A DNA stretch of 64,000 nucleotides from Flavihumibacter sp. UBA7668 (GTDB lineage Bacteria > Bacteroidota > Bacteroidia > Chitinophagales > Chitinophagaceae): assembly GCF_002483205.1 (NCBI RefSeq), contig NZ_DLHM01000005.1, positions 73,928-137,927 on the forward strand. Reading direction: 5' to 3'. The position numbers were made by a program, and so were the translations under genes. Each line of letters opens with the position of its first letter. The stretch's first letter is position 1. Shown here in pieces: positions 25,467-33,704 of this stretch. Below the pieces are notes generated by a model. That model saw only the letters and a list, made by a program, of their open reading frames with translations. It had not been told where the DNA came from and did not search any database.

Positions 25467-25913
25467 ATGAACCTTATCATTCACCTGGCGGTGTCATCTC
25501 TTTTATTGGCGGGATGCAGTAAAGTGCATACCAGGCCATCGCCATCGCCGGAGCCAAAACCTGCCACCGGCATGGTACAGTTTAAAGTGTATGCAGACCC
25601 GGCTCTTCGTTTGTCTCGTCCGGCTACTGCCGATGCAGGTATCCGGTTGTCCATATTGCAAAGCAGTTTTACAACAATGCTGCCGGTTGCTGTTTGGGAT
25701 ACCCTGCTGCCACTTCAGCAATTATCGGGTTTTCCCGGACCCAAGGATCCCGTATTAATTAATAAAAATCTTGAACTGGAATCAGGTAAAAAACAATTGT
25801 TTTATCTGACTGCACATAAAATGTATCGCATCGGTCAGGAGATCCGGGTGGATGAAATTTCGAAAGGATTTTCCTCCGTGCAGGAGTTGGTTGTCCTTGA
25901 TATTGGCCTTTGA
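25467..25913 (+). CDS. hypothetical lipoprotein
   Basis: 148 residues from ATG 25467, which is followed by a lipoprotein signal (MNLIIHLAVSSLLLAGC; lipobox LAGC) and a Pro-rich linker (RPSPSPEPKPATG). An in-frame ATG-like start 90 bases upstream would bury that signal, so I reject it. The mature part (MVQFKVYADPALRLSRPATADAGIRLSIL) looks beta-rich. No family recognised. It is followed after 66 bases by the PhnD-like gene. Confidence 0.7.
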   Translation: MNLIIHLAVSSLLLAGCSKVHTRPSPSPEPKPATGMVQFKVYADPALRLSRPATADAGIRLSILQSSFTTMLPVAVWDTLLPLQQLSGFPGPKDPVLINKNLELESGKKQLFYLTAHKMYRIGQEIRVDEISKGFSSVQELVVLDIGL

Positions 25914-25979
25914 TCAGAGCAAAGTGCCAATGAACTTTTTTATAGCAATGCAAAAAAGTCTTTTCTGGAATTTTGCAAA

Positions 25980-26885
25980 ATGAAAAAAACGCTGCTCCTT
26001 ATTTTATTGGCTGGTTTAGGATTCAGTGCGTCATCTCAGGCAATCCGACTCGCCACCTATCAATACGATACGCTTACCCGGATAAGCAATCTTCAACCAC
26101 TCGCCAATTACCTGGAAAAGAAGCTGGGAAAACAGGTGGAAGTCAAATCTTACCCTGATGTGCCTTCGTTTATTGCAGCAATCCAACAGAATAAGGTGGA
26201 TTTGGGGTTCATCAATACATTTGGATATCTTCTTCTTACCAATTCAGCAACTGCCCATCCGATGCAGGCTGTTGCGGCCTGGGTTGTACCTAAGGAAACA
26301 ACGGATATTTATAAATCATCGTTCATTGTAAGGAAGCATTCAGCCATTCAATGGGATCAGTTAAGCTCCCGGAGTTCATCTATCCGGCTCTGCCTGGTTG
26401 CAGCAGGATCTACTTCCGGTAACCTTGTACCCAGATTATTACTAACCAGTCTGAATCTGGATGATCCGGAAAAATCCTTTAAATCAGTATCCTATGCTGG
26501 TACACATCAGGCAGCTGTAGAACAGGTATTGCAGGGAAAGGCAGATCTGGCAGCGATGGGGCAGGATGCATTTTTATCAGTTATCAAATCCGACCCCAAC
26601 AAAAAAGCTGAATTATCGGAGATCAGGATTTCCCCTGAAATTCCCCTGGGTCCTGCACTGCTAAATCAACAACTTTCCAGGGAAATCAACGACTTAATAG
26701 TTGCTGCACTGCTTGAATTACACACCAAATCACCGGAAGCGATGGAGAAAATCCGGCAGGGATGGACAGAAGCTCGGAAAGCCACCCATTTTGAACAGAT
26801 TGCATCTAACCATTATGAGCCTTTTTTACAGCAGTTCGGGAAGCCTAATGCAGTGGCATCCATCCTCTTACGCTTTGCCAAATAG
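25980..26885 (+). CDS. PhnD-like phosphate/phosphonate-type substrate-binding protein (orphan)
   Basis: Exported periplasmic binding protein of 301 residues. After the signal peptide (LLLILLAGLGFSASSQA) come the family blocks LQPLANYLEKKLGKQVEVKSY, KVDLGFINTFGYLLL, AAGSTSGNLVPRLLL and VLQGKADLAAMGQDAFL, typical of the PhnD-type type 2 binding fold in which a ligand sits between two lobes. Classical members deliver phosphonate or phosphite to an ABC importer, but no permease or ATPase gene is near; many Bacteroidota PhnD-like proteins act instead as sensors. It lies 45 bases before a large exported protein gene and probably shares its mRNA. Ligand unknown. Confidence 0.85.
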   Translation: MKKTLLLILLAGLGFSASSQAIRLATYQYDTLTRISNLQPLANYLEKKLGKQVEVKSYPDVPSFIAAIQQNKVDLGFINTFGYLLLTNSATAHPMQAVAAWVVPKETTDIYKSSFIVRKHSAIQWDQLSSRSSSIRLCLVAAGSTSGNLVPRLLLTSLNLDDPEKSFKSVSYAGTHQAAVEQVLQGKADLAAMGQDAFLSVIKSDPNKKAELSEIRISPEIPLGPALLNQQLSREINDLIVAALLELHTKSPEAMEKIRQGWTEARKATHFEQIASNHYEPFLQQFGKPNAVASILLRFAK

Positions 26886-26930
26886 CGGATTAATGCTGAT
26901 TTCGGCGTACCTTGAGGGTGAAATCTAAAC

Positions 26931-29090
26931 ATGAACTGTAGCGAGAGAATTTTACTTTATTTATACCTTCTTCTGTTTTTTCCACTTACCGGCATGGCCC
27001 AATCAGACCTGGCCGAGGCGAATGCATTGCTGGATGCAGAGCAGATTCAATATCGAAACTTTCTGAATCAATTCAAAGGCGAAGAAGGAATCCGTATCAG
27101 AATTAGGGAATTTGCCTATTACACAACAGATAGCTTGCAGGCAGCTTTTTCTGAACGAAAAGAAGAAAAACCAAAAGATCGCCTTAATAGCATCATCAGT
27201 CTGCGGTATTTTTTGCAAACACTCAGAGGAAGCCTGCAGCAAAACCAATATGATGTATACGATATTCCATATGCACTGGAGAAATTCCCGCAGATTGCCC
27301 ATAAGATTGTAAATGGCGAATCTTTACAGCAAATCATGGCCGGATTTGGAGCCAGGAGAACCCAGCTGATGGCCGATGCCTTTCGGATTTATCCGGTTGG
27401 TAAACGACTACAACAGCTGGCAGATGTAAGGCGGGTTGCAACAAGCGTGGACAACCTGATACCTTTCCTGGAAAGAAGACCTGCTTTTCCTTATATGGAT
27501 ACCGCCCTGGTATATATAGCGGAAAGATCCCCGCTTACCATTATTCAGTATATCAATCAGCAATCCACGCCACTGGTAACGTATATAAAAAATTCAACCC
27601 ATCCATTAATTCAGGAACTGGTAAGTATATCAGGTAACCGAAATGTTGGGGAACTTGCTCATTTTGCATCCGGTCTGCTCAATGGGAAATATACCGTAGA
27701 TGAATTGCTCTTGTTAAGGAGTTCAAACGTAAATGGATATTATCAAAAGCTGGTAGATGCCATTCAGGAAATTCGCTGGAATCGCCAGCCGGGTACATCT
27801 ATCGGGATGCAGCCGGCTTTACGAACAGCGTTGCATGAAAAAGCAATGGCATTTTATATCAAGCCGATCAATGATTTGCATGAAAATGGAAATGCAACCA
27901 GATTTGCAAGTATTCAACCGCTTCGTACAATTGATCTTTATTACCTGATTACGACCGGAGAAGACGAATTATATACCTCCAGTTTCCTCGGTATCTACAA
28001 ACAAATGATGCAACAATTGCCTCCGGGAAGAGCTGATAGTCTGCTTGAATATGTTGCCTACGATCAGTTTAGAAAATTTATCCGAATCTGCTCTCACTAT
28101 AATGTACTGGCGAATTTTTTGTCGAATATGCCGGAACCGGAACGAAAAACGCTGTTGTCTCGTTTTGTATCCGGCATTGAATCGGATATGGAAAACGGAA
28201 TAGAGGAAGCCATGGATGTGGCCGATGCTTTTATCAGTTTATCGTCTGATTCACTGGCTAACAGTGTGGTTGCAGACCTGTTGGAAGAAAACCTGATACG
28301 ATGCAGGTCCTCCGATAATTTTTACGGAATCCGGCTTTATACCATTCTTGAACAGATTTATGAAGTGGCCAATCATCCTGAATCGAGGCAGGAATTGTTT
28401 TCCCGCCTTGGTAATTATGAATTGCTTTCAGTTAAATCAATCATTGGTGTAGATAATGTCATTCATCAACTGGTTTTGTTTTATGGAGATGATGACGGAA
28501 AAGCCAGCTTTAACAGCTTTCTGCAATTGTTCAGGGATACGGCAGTTTGGGAGATCGCTAAAATGCCTAAATGGGTTGAAATTTGTTCGAAAAATGCCAT
28601 TCAGGCAGTGCATATTTATGCCAATCTTCCCTTGGATCACACCTTTCGGGAGGATGAAAAAGCACAAAAGCAATTACTGGAATATCTCTCCAATCAGCAG
28701 ATTAAACCTGGTGTTATTATTCACCGGGGACATAGTTACCATCTGCCTACGACACTGAGTTATTTGCAGTCCTATATGAAGCTGGCAATATTGGGTTCCT
28801 GCGGCGGTTACAAAAACCTGCTTACTGTTGCCGACAAAAGTCCTCAGGCACAGATTGTGGCAACCAAACAAATTGGTTCCAAACTCATCAATGATCCTAT
28901 GATTCATGAGCTGAATACGCTTTTGTTACAGGAGCAGGATATATTCTGGCCCGATCTCTGGATAAAACTGGCTGATCAATTCAATAAATCCGAAGCAACA
29001 AAAAACCTGTTTTCTGAATATGTACCACCCTACAGAAACCTGAGTCTTTTCGTGATTCGCCTTTATAATGAGGATGCTGCAGTTTTATAA
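26931..29090 (+). CDS. large exported protein with a possible caspase-like His/Cys pair, unknown function
   Basis: 719 residues with a signal peptide (LYLYLLLFFPLTGMAQ). Most of the protein is alpha-helical and not recognisable. Near the C-terminus, VIIHRGHSYHLPTTLSYL (His598, His601, His604) is followed by LAILGSCGGYKNLL (Cys624), then IVATKQIGSKLINDPMIHELNTLLL. The order of a strand ending in H-x-G-H, a helix, a strand ending in a Cys-Gly-Gly and a helix with a GxKxI-like loop recalls clan CD cysteine peptidases (caspase, CHAT, gingipain). The spacing of 23 residues between His601 and Cys624 is shorter than in well known members, so this is a hypothesis. Upstream is a PhnD-like binding protein; the stop overlaps the convergent ArsC-like gene. 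Confidence 0.7.
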   Translation: MNCSERILLYLYLLLFFPLTGMAQSDLAEANALLDAEQIQYRNFLNQFKGEEGIRIRIREFAYYTTDSLQAAFSERKEEKPKDRLNSIISLRYFLQTLRGSLQQNQYDVYDIPYALEKFPQIAHKIVNGESLQQIMAGFGARRTQLMADAFRIYPVGKRLQQLADVRRVATSVDNLIPFLERRPAFPYMDTALVYIAERSPLTIIQYINQQSTPLVTYIKNSTHPLIQELVSISGNRNVGELAHFASGLLNGKYTVDELLLLRSSNVNGYYQKLVDAIQEIRWNRQPGTSIGMQPALRTALHEKAMAFYIKPINDLHENGNATRFASIQPLRTIDLYYLITTGEDELYTSSFLGIYKQMMQQLPPGRADSLLEYVAYDQFRKFIRICSHYNVLANFLSNMPEPERKTLLSRFVSGIESDMENGIEEAMDVADAFISLSSDSLANSVVADLLEENLIRCRSSDNFYGIRLYTILEQIYEVANHPESRQELFSRLGNYELLSVKSIIGVDNVIHQLVLFYGDDDGKASFNSFLQLFRDTAVWEIAKMPKWVEICSKNAIQAVHIYANLPLDHTFREDEKAQKQLLEYLSNQQIKPGVIIHRGHSYHLPTTLSYLQSYMKLAILGSCGGYKNLLTVADKSPQAQIVATKQIGSKLINDPMIHELNTLLLQEQDIFWPDLWIKLADQFNKSEATKNLFSEYVPPYRNLSLFVIRLYNEDAAVL

Positions 29091-29435
29091 TGCTTTTTTA
29101 AGTGCCTCTGTAACTGCCTTCGTATTTCCTACAAAAATTTCATTTCCAACTATTGCTACCGGGCGTTTGAGAAAAGTATATTCTTCCAAAATCAGCTGGC
29201 GGTAATCGGCTTCCTGCAAGGTTTTTTCATGTAAACCCATACTGCGGAATTTAAGCGCCCTTCTGCTGAACAACGCTTCATAACTGCCGGCAAGTTTTTT
29301 CATCTGGTCCAGTTGCTCCGGAGTAATGGCAACTGTTTTAATGTCCTGCAATTCCACCTTTTTTTTAACAGCATCAACTTCCTTTAATATTTTCTGACAG
29401 GTATCACAGGTGGCGAGATGGTAAATCTTTTTCAT
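29085..29435 (-). CDS. ArsC/Spx-family thioredoxin-fold protein
   Basis: 116 residues with the ArsC-family redox motif ATCDTC (CxxC) directly after the first strand, and SRRALKFRSMGL and LKRPVAIVGNEIFVG, the conserved arginine and cis-Pro segments. Members are glutaredoxin-linked arsenate reductases or Spx-like regulators that bind RNA polymerase; the lack of an arsenic operon suggests a housekeeping or unknown role. I start at ATG 29435 (MKKIYHLATC); ATG 29441 would add two residues. The stop overlaps that of the convergent 719-residue gene by six bases. Confidence 0.85.
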   Translation of the reverse strand: MKKIYHLATCDTCQKILKEVDAVKKKVELQDIKTVAITPEQLDQMKKLAGSYEALFSRRALKFRSMGLHEKTLQEADYRQLILEEYTFLKRPVAIVGNEIFVGNTKAVTEALKKAL

Positions 29436-29519
29436 AATCATTCGGAAAGCAAAATAACAGCATTGGACTCAATTTTGTTGAATGAAGCAGCTTTTCTACC
29501 TTTCCCTAAATTCTGGAAT

Positions 29520-29942
29520 ATGAAAAGCTGGATCAGCCTGTTGATGCTATTTCTGGGAATGCAAGTTTTTGCTCAGCACCCTGATGAATTGGCCATACGT
29601 AAAGTATTATCGGATCAGCAGGATGCCTGGAACCAGGGCGATATAGATGCTTTTATGAAAGGCTATTGGAAATCAGATTCGCTTCTTTTTATTGGTGCGA
29701 AAGGAGTAACATACGGTTTTACCAATACCTATGAACGATACAAAAAAAATTATGATAGTCCCGAAAAAATGGGTCAGCTTAAATTTGATTTTCTCCATTT
29801 TTTACCGCTCTCAGCCAATACCTGGATGATTGTAGGAAAATGGCAGCTCACCCGACCTGTTGGAGATGTTGGCGGACATTATACACTGATCTTCAAAAAA
29901 ATCAACGGGCAATGGCTGATTGTATCTGATCATACCAGCTGA
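29520..29942 (+). CDS. exported SnoaL/DUF4440-like protein
   Basis: 140 residues from ATG 29520, which begins a signal peptide (MKSWISLLMLFLGMQVFAQ); the frame is open 102 bases further upstream but that stretch is not signal-like. The mature part has the NTF2-like pattern: AIRKVLSDQQDAWNQGDIDAFMKGYW, then strands ending HYTLIFKKINGQWLIVSDHTS. This is typical of DUF4440/SnoaL-like proteins, some of which are small-molecule isomerases, others with no known activity. Its stop abuts the stop of the convergent TonB-type receptor gene. Confidence 0.8.
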   Translation: MKSWISLLMLFLGMQVFAQHPDELAIRKVLSDQQDAWNQGDIDAFMKGYWKSDSLLFIGAKGVTYGFTNTYERYKKNYDSPEKMGQLKFDFLHFLPLSANTWMIVGKWQLTRPVGDVGGHYTLIFKKINGQWLIVSDHTS

Positions 29943-32366
29943 TCAGCCACCGGCACGTACGCGATTCTGTTCTTCACTGCTGCCTCCGGAGCGTTTTTTT
30001 GTTTCTCCCAATTGTTTTCCAAATCTCCAGCTGAAACTAATCGTTGCTACCCGGGTATCCCTGTTTTGATCAAACCGTTCACGAACATGCTGGTAGCGGA
30101 TATCGCCCTTTATCTGCTGACTGAAAAAGATATCACGGACATTTAAACGGACTGTGCCTTTCCCTTTCAAAACCTGCTTGCCAATGCCAGCTGCAACCTG
30201 TCCAAATCCATAAATGACGAATTGTGCATCCCTGTTTTTTGCATTATAAAATCCGGATAATTCTGCCGACCAGCCATTCTTGAACTTAAACTGATTGTTG
30301 ATGTTGCCATTTCCACTGGTGGTTTCGCTGTTGAAATCACTGTTCATCCCGGTTCCGGCCACTTTTCTATAGGTTCCGGTAATATTGATATTGGCAGACC
30401 ACCAGCTGGTTGGATTAAATTGTGCTGTCAAGGTCAGGTTCAGGTTTTTCATATTAGCAAGATTGCCTTCCGTTAGTATCGTCACCCTGCCTTCTGTTTT
30501 GAACAATTGAGAGAAGTACTGTTTGGTATCGGCATATTCAAGAGAACTGGTTAACCATCCTTTATAGGTATGCGAAACCTGAAAATTCCAGGTAAACTGT
30601 GGTTGTATATAGGGATTTCCTACCTGATAGGTGTATTCATTGATAAAAAACAGAAAGGGGTTTAATTGCTGATAAGCCGGGCGGTCAATCCTTCTACCGG
30701 TTTGTATGGTAAGGGTATTGTTCGAATCCAGTTCATGTGTCAGATAGATGGTTGGAAATAAACTCGCATATTTTCTGCTGAAACTGGAATCGTTTTTTTC
30801 AGGATTTCCCAATTGTTGCCCCTTGTATTGGGTATGTTCAAATCGAAGTCCGCCCTGTGCCGACCATTTTCCGAATTTTTTATTACTGTTCAGGTAGGCT
30901 GCATAAATTGACTCTTCATATAGAAAATGATTCGTTTTCCCATAGTCCGGAATCCAGTTGTTGGCATTAGAATTAAAGTAGTTCGCCTGATTATTGGTTT
31001 TTACATGGCTGGTTTTAATTCCGGCTTCCATTTTCCAGTTGGTAAACAGCGTAGTGGTATAATCTGTTTTGCCGGTATAGATCCTGATCGTTGCAGGCAG
31101 ATCTCCTTTCAGGTAGCCATCGCTAATCAGTGATTGATCAGCAAGTGTAATGGTATTGTGAAACAGTTGATTATTGCTCATGTCATAGTGCATATAATCC
31201 AGATCTGCTGTCAGTTCTGCATTTTTATTAATAGATTGTTTAAAGTTGAGGTTAACCATCCCATTGAGCCATTTGTTGGAATTTTTGCTGGTTGTTTGTA
31301 CGGTGGAATCTACAATACGATCAGCATCCATCAGGTAACCTGTGCTAATACTGTTGTACTTTCTGGGAGAAATAAATCCTGAACTGGTAATTCCAATGGT
31401 GGTTCGTTTACTTAAGTAATAATCCATGCCCAGTTTAAGTGTATTGTTTTGTCCGTTCATTCGTAGAAATGTAGGCTGATCGAAATATCCGGTAAAGGAC
31501 TGTCCGCTTGCATCCAGATAACTCCGTTTTATATAAAGACTGTTGAAGTTTTTATTTGCATTCTGACTGTAATTCAGAAAGAGATTAAATTTCTCCTTAC
31601 GATAATTCAGGTTGAGACTGTTATTGGTTTTGTAGTATGCACCATGACCATAGGAAAGATTCAGACTTCCATTCCATCCCCGCTGTTTGTTCTTTTTTGT
31701 TTTGATATTGATTATTCCTGAGTTTCCTGCAGCATCGTATTTTGCAGGCGGATTGGTCATGATTTCAATCTGATCCAGTTGGTTGGCTGTCATGGTGTTT
31801 AACAGATTAACCAGATCCGGTCCTGTCAGATAACTCGGTTTTCCATCAATCATAACCAGTACACCCTGTCTTCCTTTTAAACTGATATTGCCATCACGGT
31901 CAACCGAAATACCGGGCGATTTTTCCAATACTTCCATTGCCGTTGCTCCTGCATTTGAAATGGCAGCATCCACATTCACGATGGTTCGATCGGGTTTCAC
32001 TTCGATCATTCGTTTTGTAGCACTTATTGTTACTGCCTGTAATTCTGTATTGTTTTTGGAAAGAGATAATGGTCCAAGATCCAGAACGGTTTTGGTATTG
32101 GTCAGTTGAAATTCGGAAGAATAAAAATTGGCATACCCTACTGCCGAAACCTGTAATAAATAACTGCCAAAATCAAGCTGATCCATTTCAAATATGCCCT
32201 CCTTTCCTGCTACTGCTAATTTTACCACTGAGGAATCGCCGGCCTTTAACAATGATATGGTGGCGCCTTCAACTACCTGACCAAGAACCCTGCCTTTTTC
32301 CTGAGCAGTAATAGAAAGACAGCCAAAAATTAAAAAGAATAAACAGATTATTGAACTATACCTCAT
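29943..32366 (-). CDS. outer-membrane beta-barrel receptor, TonB-like with carboxypeptidase-regulatory-like domain (OMP_b-brl_3)
   Basis: 807-residue outer-membrane protein. A signal peptide (IICLFFLIFGCLSITAQ) is followed by a CarboxypepD_reg-like fold (GRVLGQVVEGATISLLKAGDSSVVKL...GSYLLQVSAVGY), a plug domain (TNPPAKYDAAGNSGIINIKTKK is the conserved end of the plug) and a large barrel with alternating strands such as WNGSLNLSYGHGAYYKT. It ends in a Gly/Ser/Arg-rich tail rather than the usual aromatic residue. No SusD-like gene is present, so it is a single receptor. The divergent ECF sigma gene begins 223 bases away and could respond to the receptor. Confidence 0.92.
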   Translation of the reverse strand: MRYSSIICLFFLIFGCLSITAQEKGRVLGQVVEGATISLLKAGDSSVVKLAVAGKEGIFEMDQLDFGSYLLQVSAVGYANFYSSEFQLTNTKTVLDLGPLSLSKNNTELQAVTISATKRMIEVKPDRTIVNVDAAISNAGATAMEVLEKSPGISVDRDGNISLKGRQGVLVMIDGKPSYLTGPDLVNLLNTMTANQLDQIEIMTNPPAKYDAAGNSGIINIKTKKNKQRGWNGSLNLSYGHGAYYKTNNSLNLNYRKEKFNLFLNYSQNANKNFNSLYIKRSYLDASGQSFTGYFDQPTFLRMNGQNNTLKLGMDYYLSKRTTIGITSSGFISPRKYNSISTGYLMDADRIVDSTVQTTSKNSNKWLNGMVNLNFKQSINKNAELTADLDYMHYDMSNNQLFHNTITLADQSLISDGYLKGDLPATIRIYTGKTDYTTTLFTNWKMEAGIKTSHVKTNNQANYFNSNANNWIPDYGKTNHFLYEESIYAAYLNSNKKFGKWSAQGGLRFEHTQYKGQQLGNPEKNDSSFSRKYASLFPTIYLTHELDSNNTLTIQTGRRIDRPAYQQLNPFLFFINEYTYQVGNPYIQPQFTWNFQVSHTYKGWLTSSLEYADTKQYFSQLFKTEGRVTILTEGNLANMKNLNLTLTAQFNPTSWWSANINITGTYRKVAGTGMNSDFNSETTSGNGNINNQFKFKNGWSAELSGFYNAKNRDAQFVIYGFGQVAAGIGKQVLKGKGTVRLNVRDIFFSQQIKGDIRYQHVRERFDQNRDTRVATISFSWRFGKQLGETKKRSGGSSEEQNRVRAGG

Positions 32367-32563
32367 GTCAGCTGATTAAACCGTAAAAATTCTAAATGCC
32401 GGGGGATATAAAAATAGAATTGGGATAACGGGTCGAATAATCCTGCCAATGCACAAGCGGTGAAAATCGGGTATGAAAGGTGCCGCGCCTGGAAACCAAA
32501 AAAAACTGAAAGACAGTGTAATAATTTCACCTGATATGTTACTAATTCTATAACAGATGACAT

Positions 32564-32571
32564 TAGTTTTG
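32564..32571 (+). promoter_or_regulatory. -7 box TAGTTTTG for the ECF sigma gene
   Basis: Exact TAnnTTTG match 17 bases before the ATG at 32589. No good -33 TTG at 19-21 bases. Confidence 0.4.
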
Positions 32572-32588
32572 ATCACCAACAGGTAACA

Positions 32589-33074
32589 ATGAACGAAGAA
32601 TTGTTTTTATCGGAGATAAAAGCAAACCAGGGTATTATTTTCAAGATAGTATCTCTGTATGCGGCAGACCCGGAAGAGAAAAAAGATCTCTACCAGGAAA
32701 TACTGTTGCAGTGCTGGAAAGGACGGTCGCAATTCAGAGGAGAAGCAAAGTTTAGTACCTGGTTGTACCGGATCAGCCTCAATACAGTCTTAACCAGTAA
32801 CCGAAAAAAAACGGTGGTTCTGTATCAGGATGAGCTGCCAGATACAGCTTCAGGTGCGCCCATTCAGTTTGAGCAGGAAGACTCCCGGGCATTGCGGGCA
32901 GCCATCAGGCAATTAACAGATGCCGACAGAGCCATTGTCTTATTGCACCTGGAAGGATATTCAAATTCAGAAATAGCAGAATGGATGGGGATTTCAGCAA
33001 ATGGACTTGCTGTGAAATTATACCGGATCCGTCAGCGATTAGCCACCCTTTTAAATGTTCCTGATCATGAATGA
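32589..33074 (+). CDS. ECF-type RNA polymerase sigma factor
   Basis: 161-residue sigma-70 family factor of the extracytoplasmic-function class. Region 2 is visible as LYQEILLQCWKGRSQFRGEAKFSTWLYRISLNTVLTS, and region 4 as DRAIVLLHLEGYSNSEIAEWMGISANGLAVKLYRIRQRL, which contains the -35-binding helix-turn-helix. It redirects RNA polymerase to a stress or nutrient regulon. The next gene starts eight bases before its stop (ATGAATGA overlap), so the two are translationally coupled, as sigma/anti-sigma pairs usually are. The TonB-type receptor lies divergently next to it. Confidence 0.92.
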   Translation: MNEELFLSEIKANQGIIFKIVSLYAADPEEKKDLYQEILLQCWKGRSQFRGEAKFSTWLYRISLNTVLTSNRKKTVVLYQDELPDTASGAPIQFEQEDSRALRAAIRQLTDADRAIVLLHLEGYSNSEIAEWMGISANGLAVKLYRIRQRLATLLNVPDHE

Positions 33075-33678
33075 ACAACAAAAATGGCAGGATTGGAAAC
33101 CCGAGGATGAAGACCTGAATCAGCTTCTTCAACCCGGTAAAATTCAACAATTTCAACAACATCATCCGCTGCTGAAATTAAGGAGAGGATTGCAGATGAA
33201 TATGATTTCAGGCATAGTTATCCTTGTTTTTTACCTGGCAATTTTATGGTTTTTCCCTTACTGGCCCATTGTGTTCACAATGATTGTGACAATTTGTTTT
33301 ACCTTATATATTTTGGGGACGGCATGGAAACTTTACCAGTCTATTCAATCAACTGTTTCTGCAACAAGACCGGTATTGCAGGAATTAAAGATACATTTTG
33401 AAGAAATAAGCAAATGGGGCAGAGTACAACAAAAATTGGGACTATTCGTATATCCTTTTGCTGCCGCAGGTGGTTATTTTTGTGGCGGAATACTGGGTTC
33501 CGGAAAAACATTTGAAGAGTTGATGCAGCGTCCAGTTTTTGTGTATGTTTTACCAATTACAGTACTTGTTCTGGTACCATTGGGCTATTTGCTGGCAAAA
33601 TGGATGTTCAATAAAGCATTTGGTAAGCACCTGCGCTCACTGGAGGGGATTATTCAATCACTTGAAATGGACAATTAG
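33067..33678 (+). CDS. four-helix membrane protein coupled to the ECF sigma gene; candidate anti-sigma factor
   Basis: 203 residues from ATG 33067, whose first bases overlap the sigma stop. The cytoplasmic N-terminus (about 40 residues, EQQKWQDWKPEDEDLNQLLQPGKIQ) is short and acidic, followed by about four hydrophobic helices (ISGIVILVFYLAILWFF, VFTMIVTICFTLYILG, LGLFVYPFAAAGGYFCGGIL, VYVLPITVLVLVPLGYLL). I see neither a zinc-binding ZAS motif nor a FecR domain, so it is not a classical anti-sigma, but the gene overlap argues for that role. Function inferred from context only. Confidence 0.7.
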   Translation: MNEQQKWQDWKPEDEDLNQLLQPGKIQQFQQHHPLLKLRRGLQMNMISGIVILVFYLAILWFFPYWPIVFTMIVTICFTLYILGTAWKLYQSIQSTVSATRPVLQELKIHFEEISKWGRVQQKLGLFVYPFAAAGGYFCGGILGSGKTFEELMQRPVFVYVLPITVLVLVPLGYLLAKWMFNKAFGKHLRSLEGIIQSLEMDN

Positions 33679-33704
33679 TGGTACTTTAAAGCAAAACTAC
33701 CTGT

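Noticed and set aside
29085..29435. Arsenic resistance operon
   Set aside because: Only an ArsC/Spx-type protein is present; no arsR, arsB or acr3 is near it.
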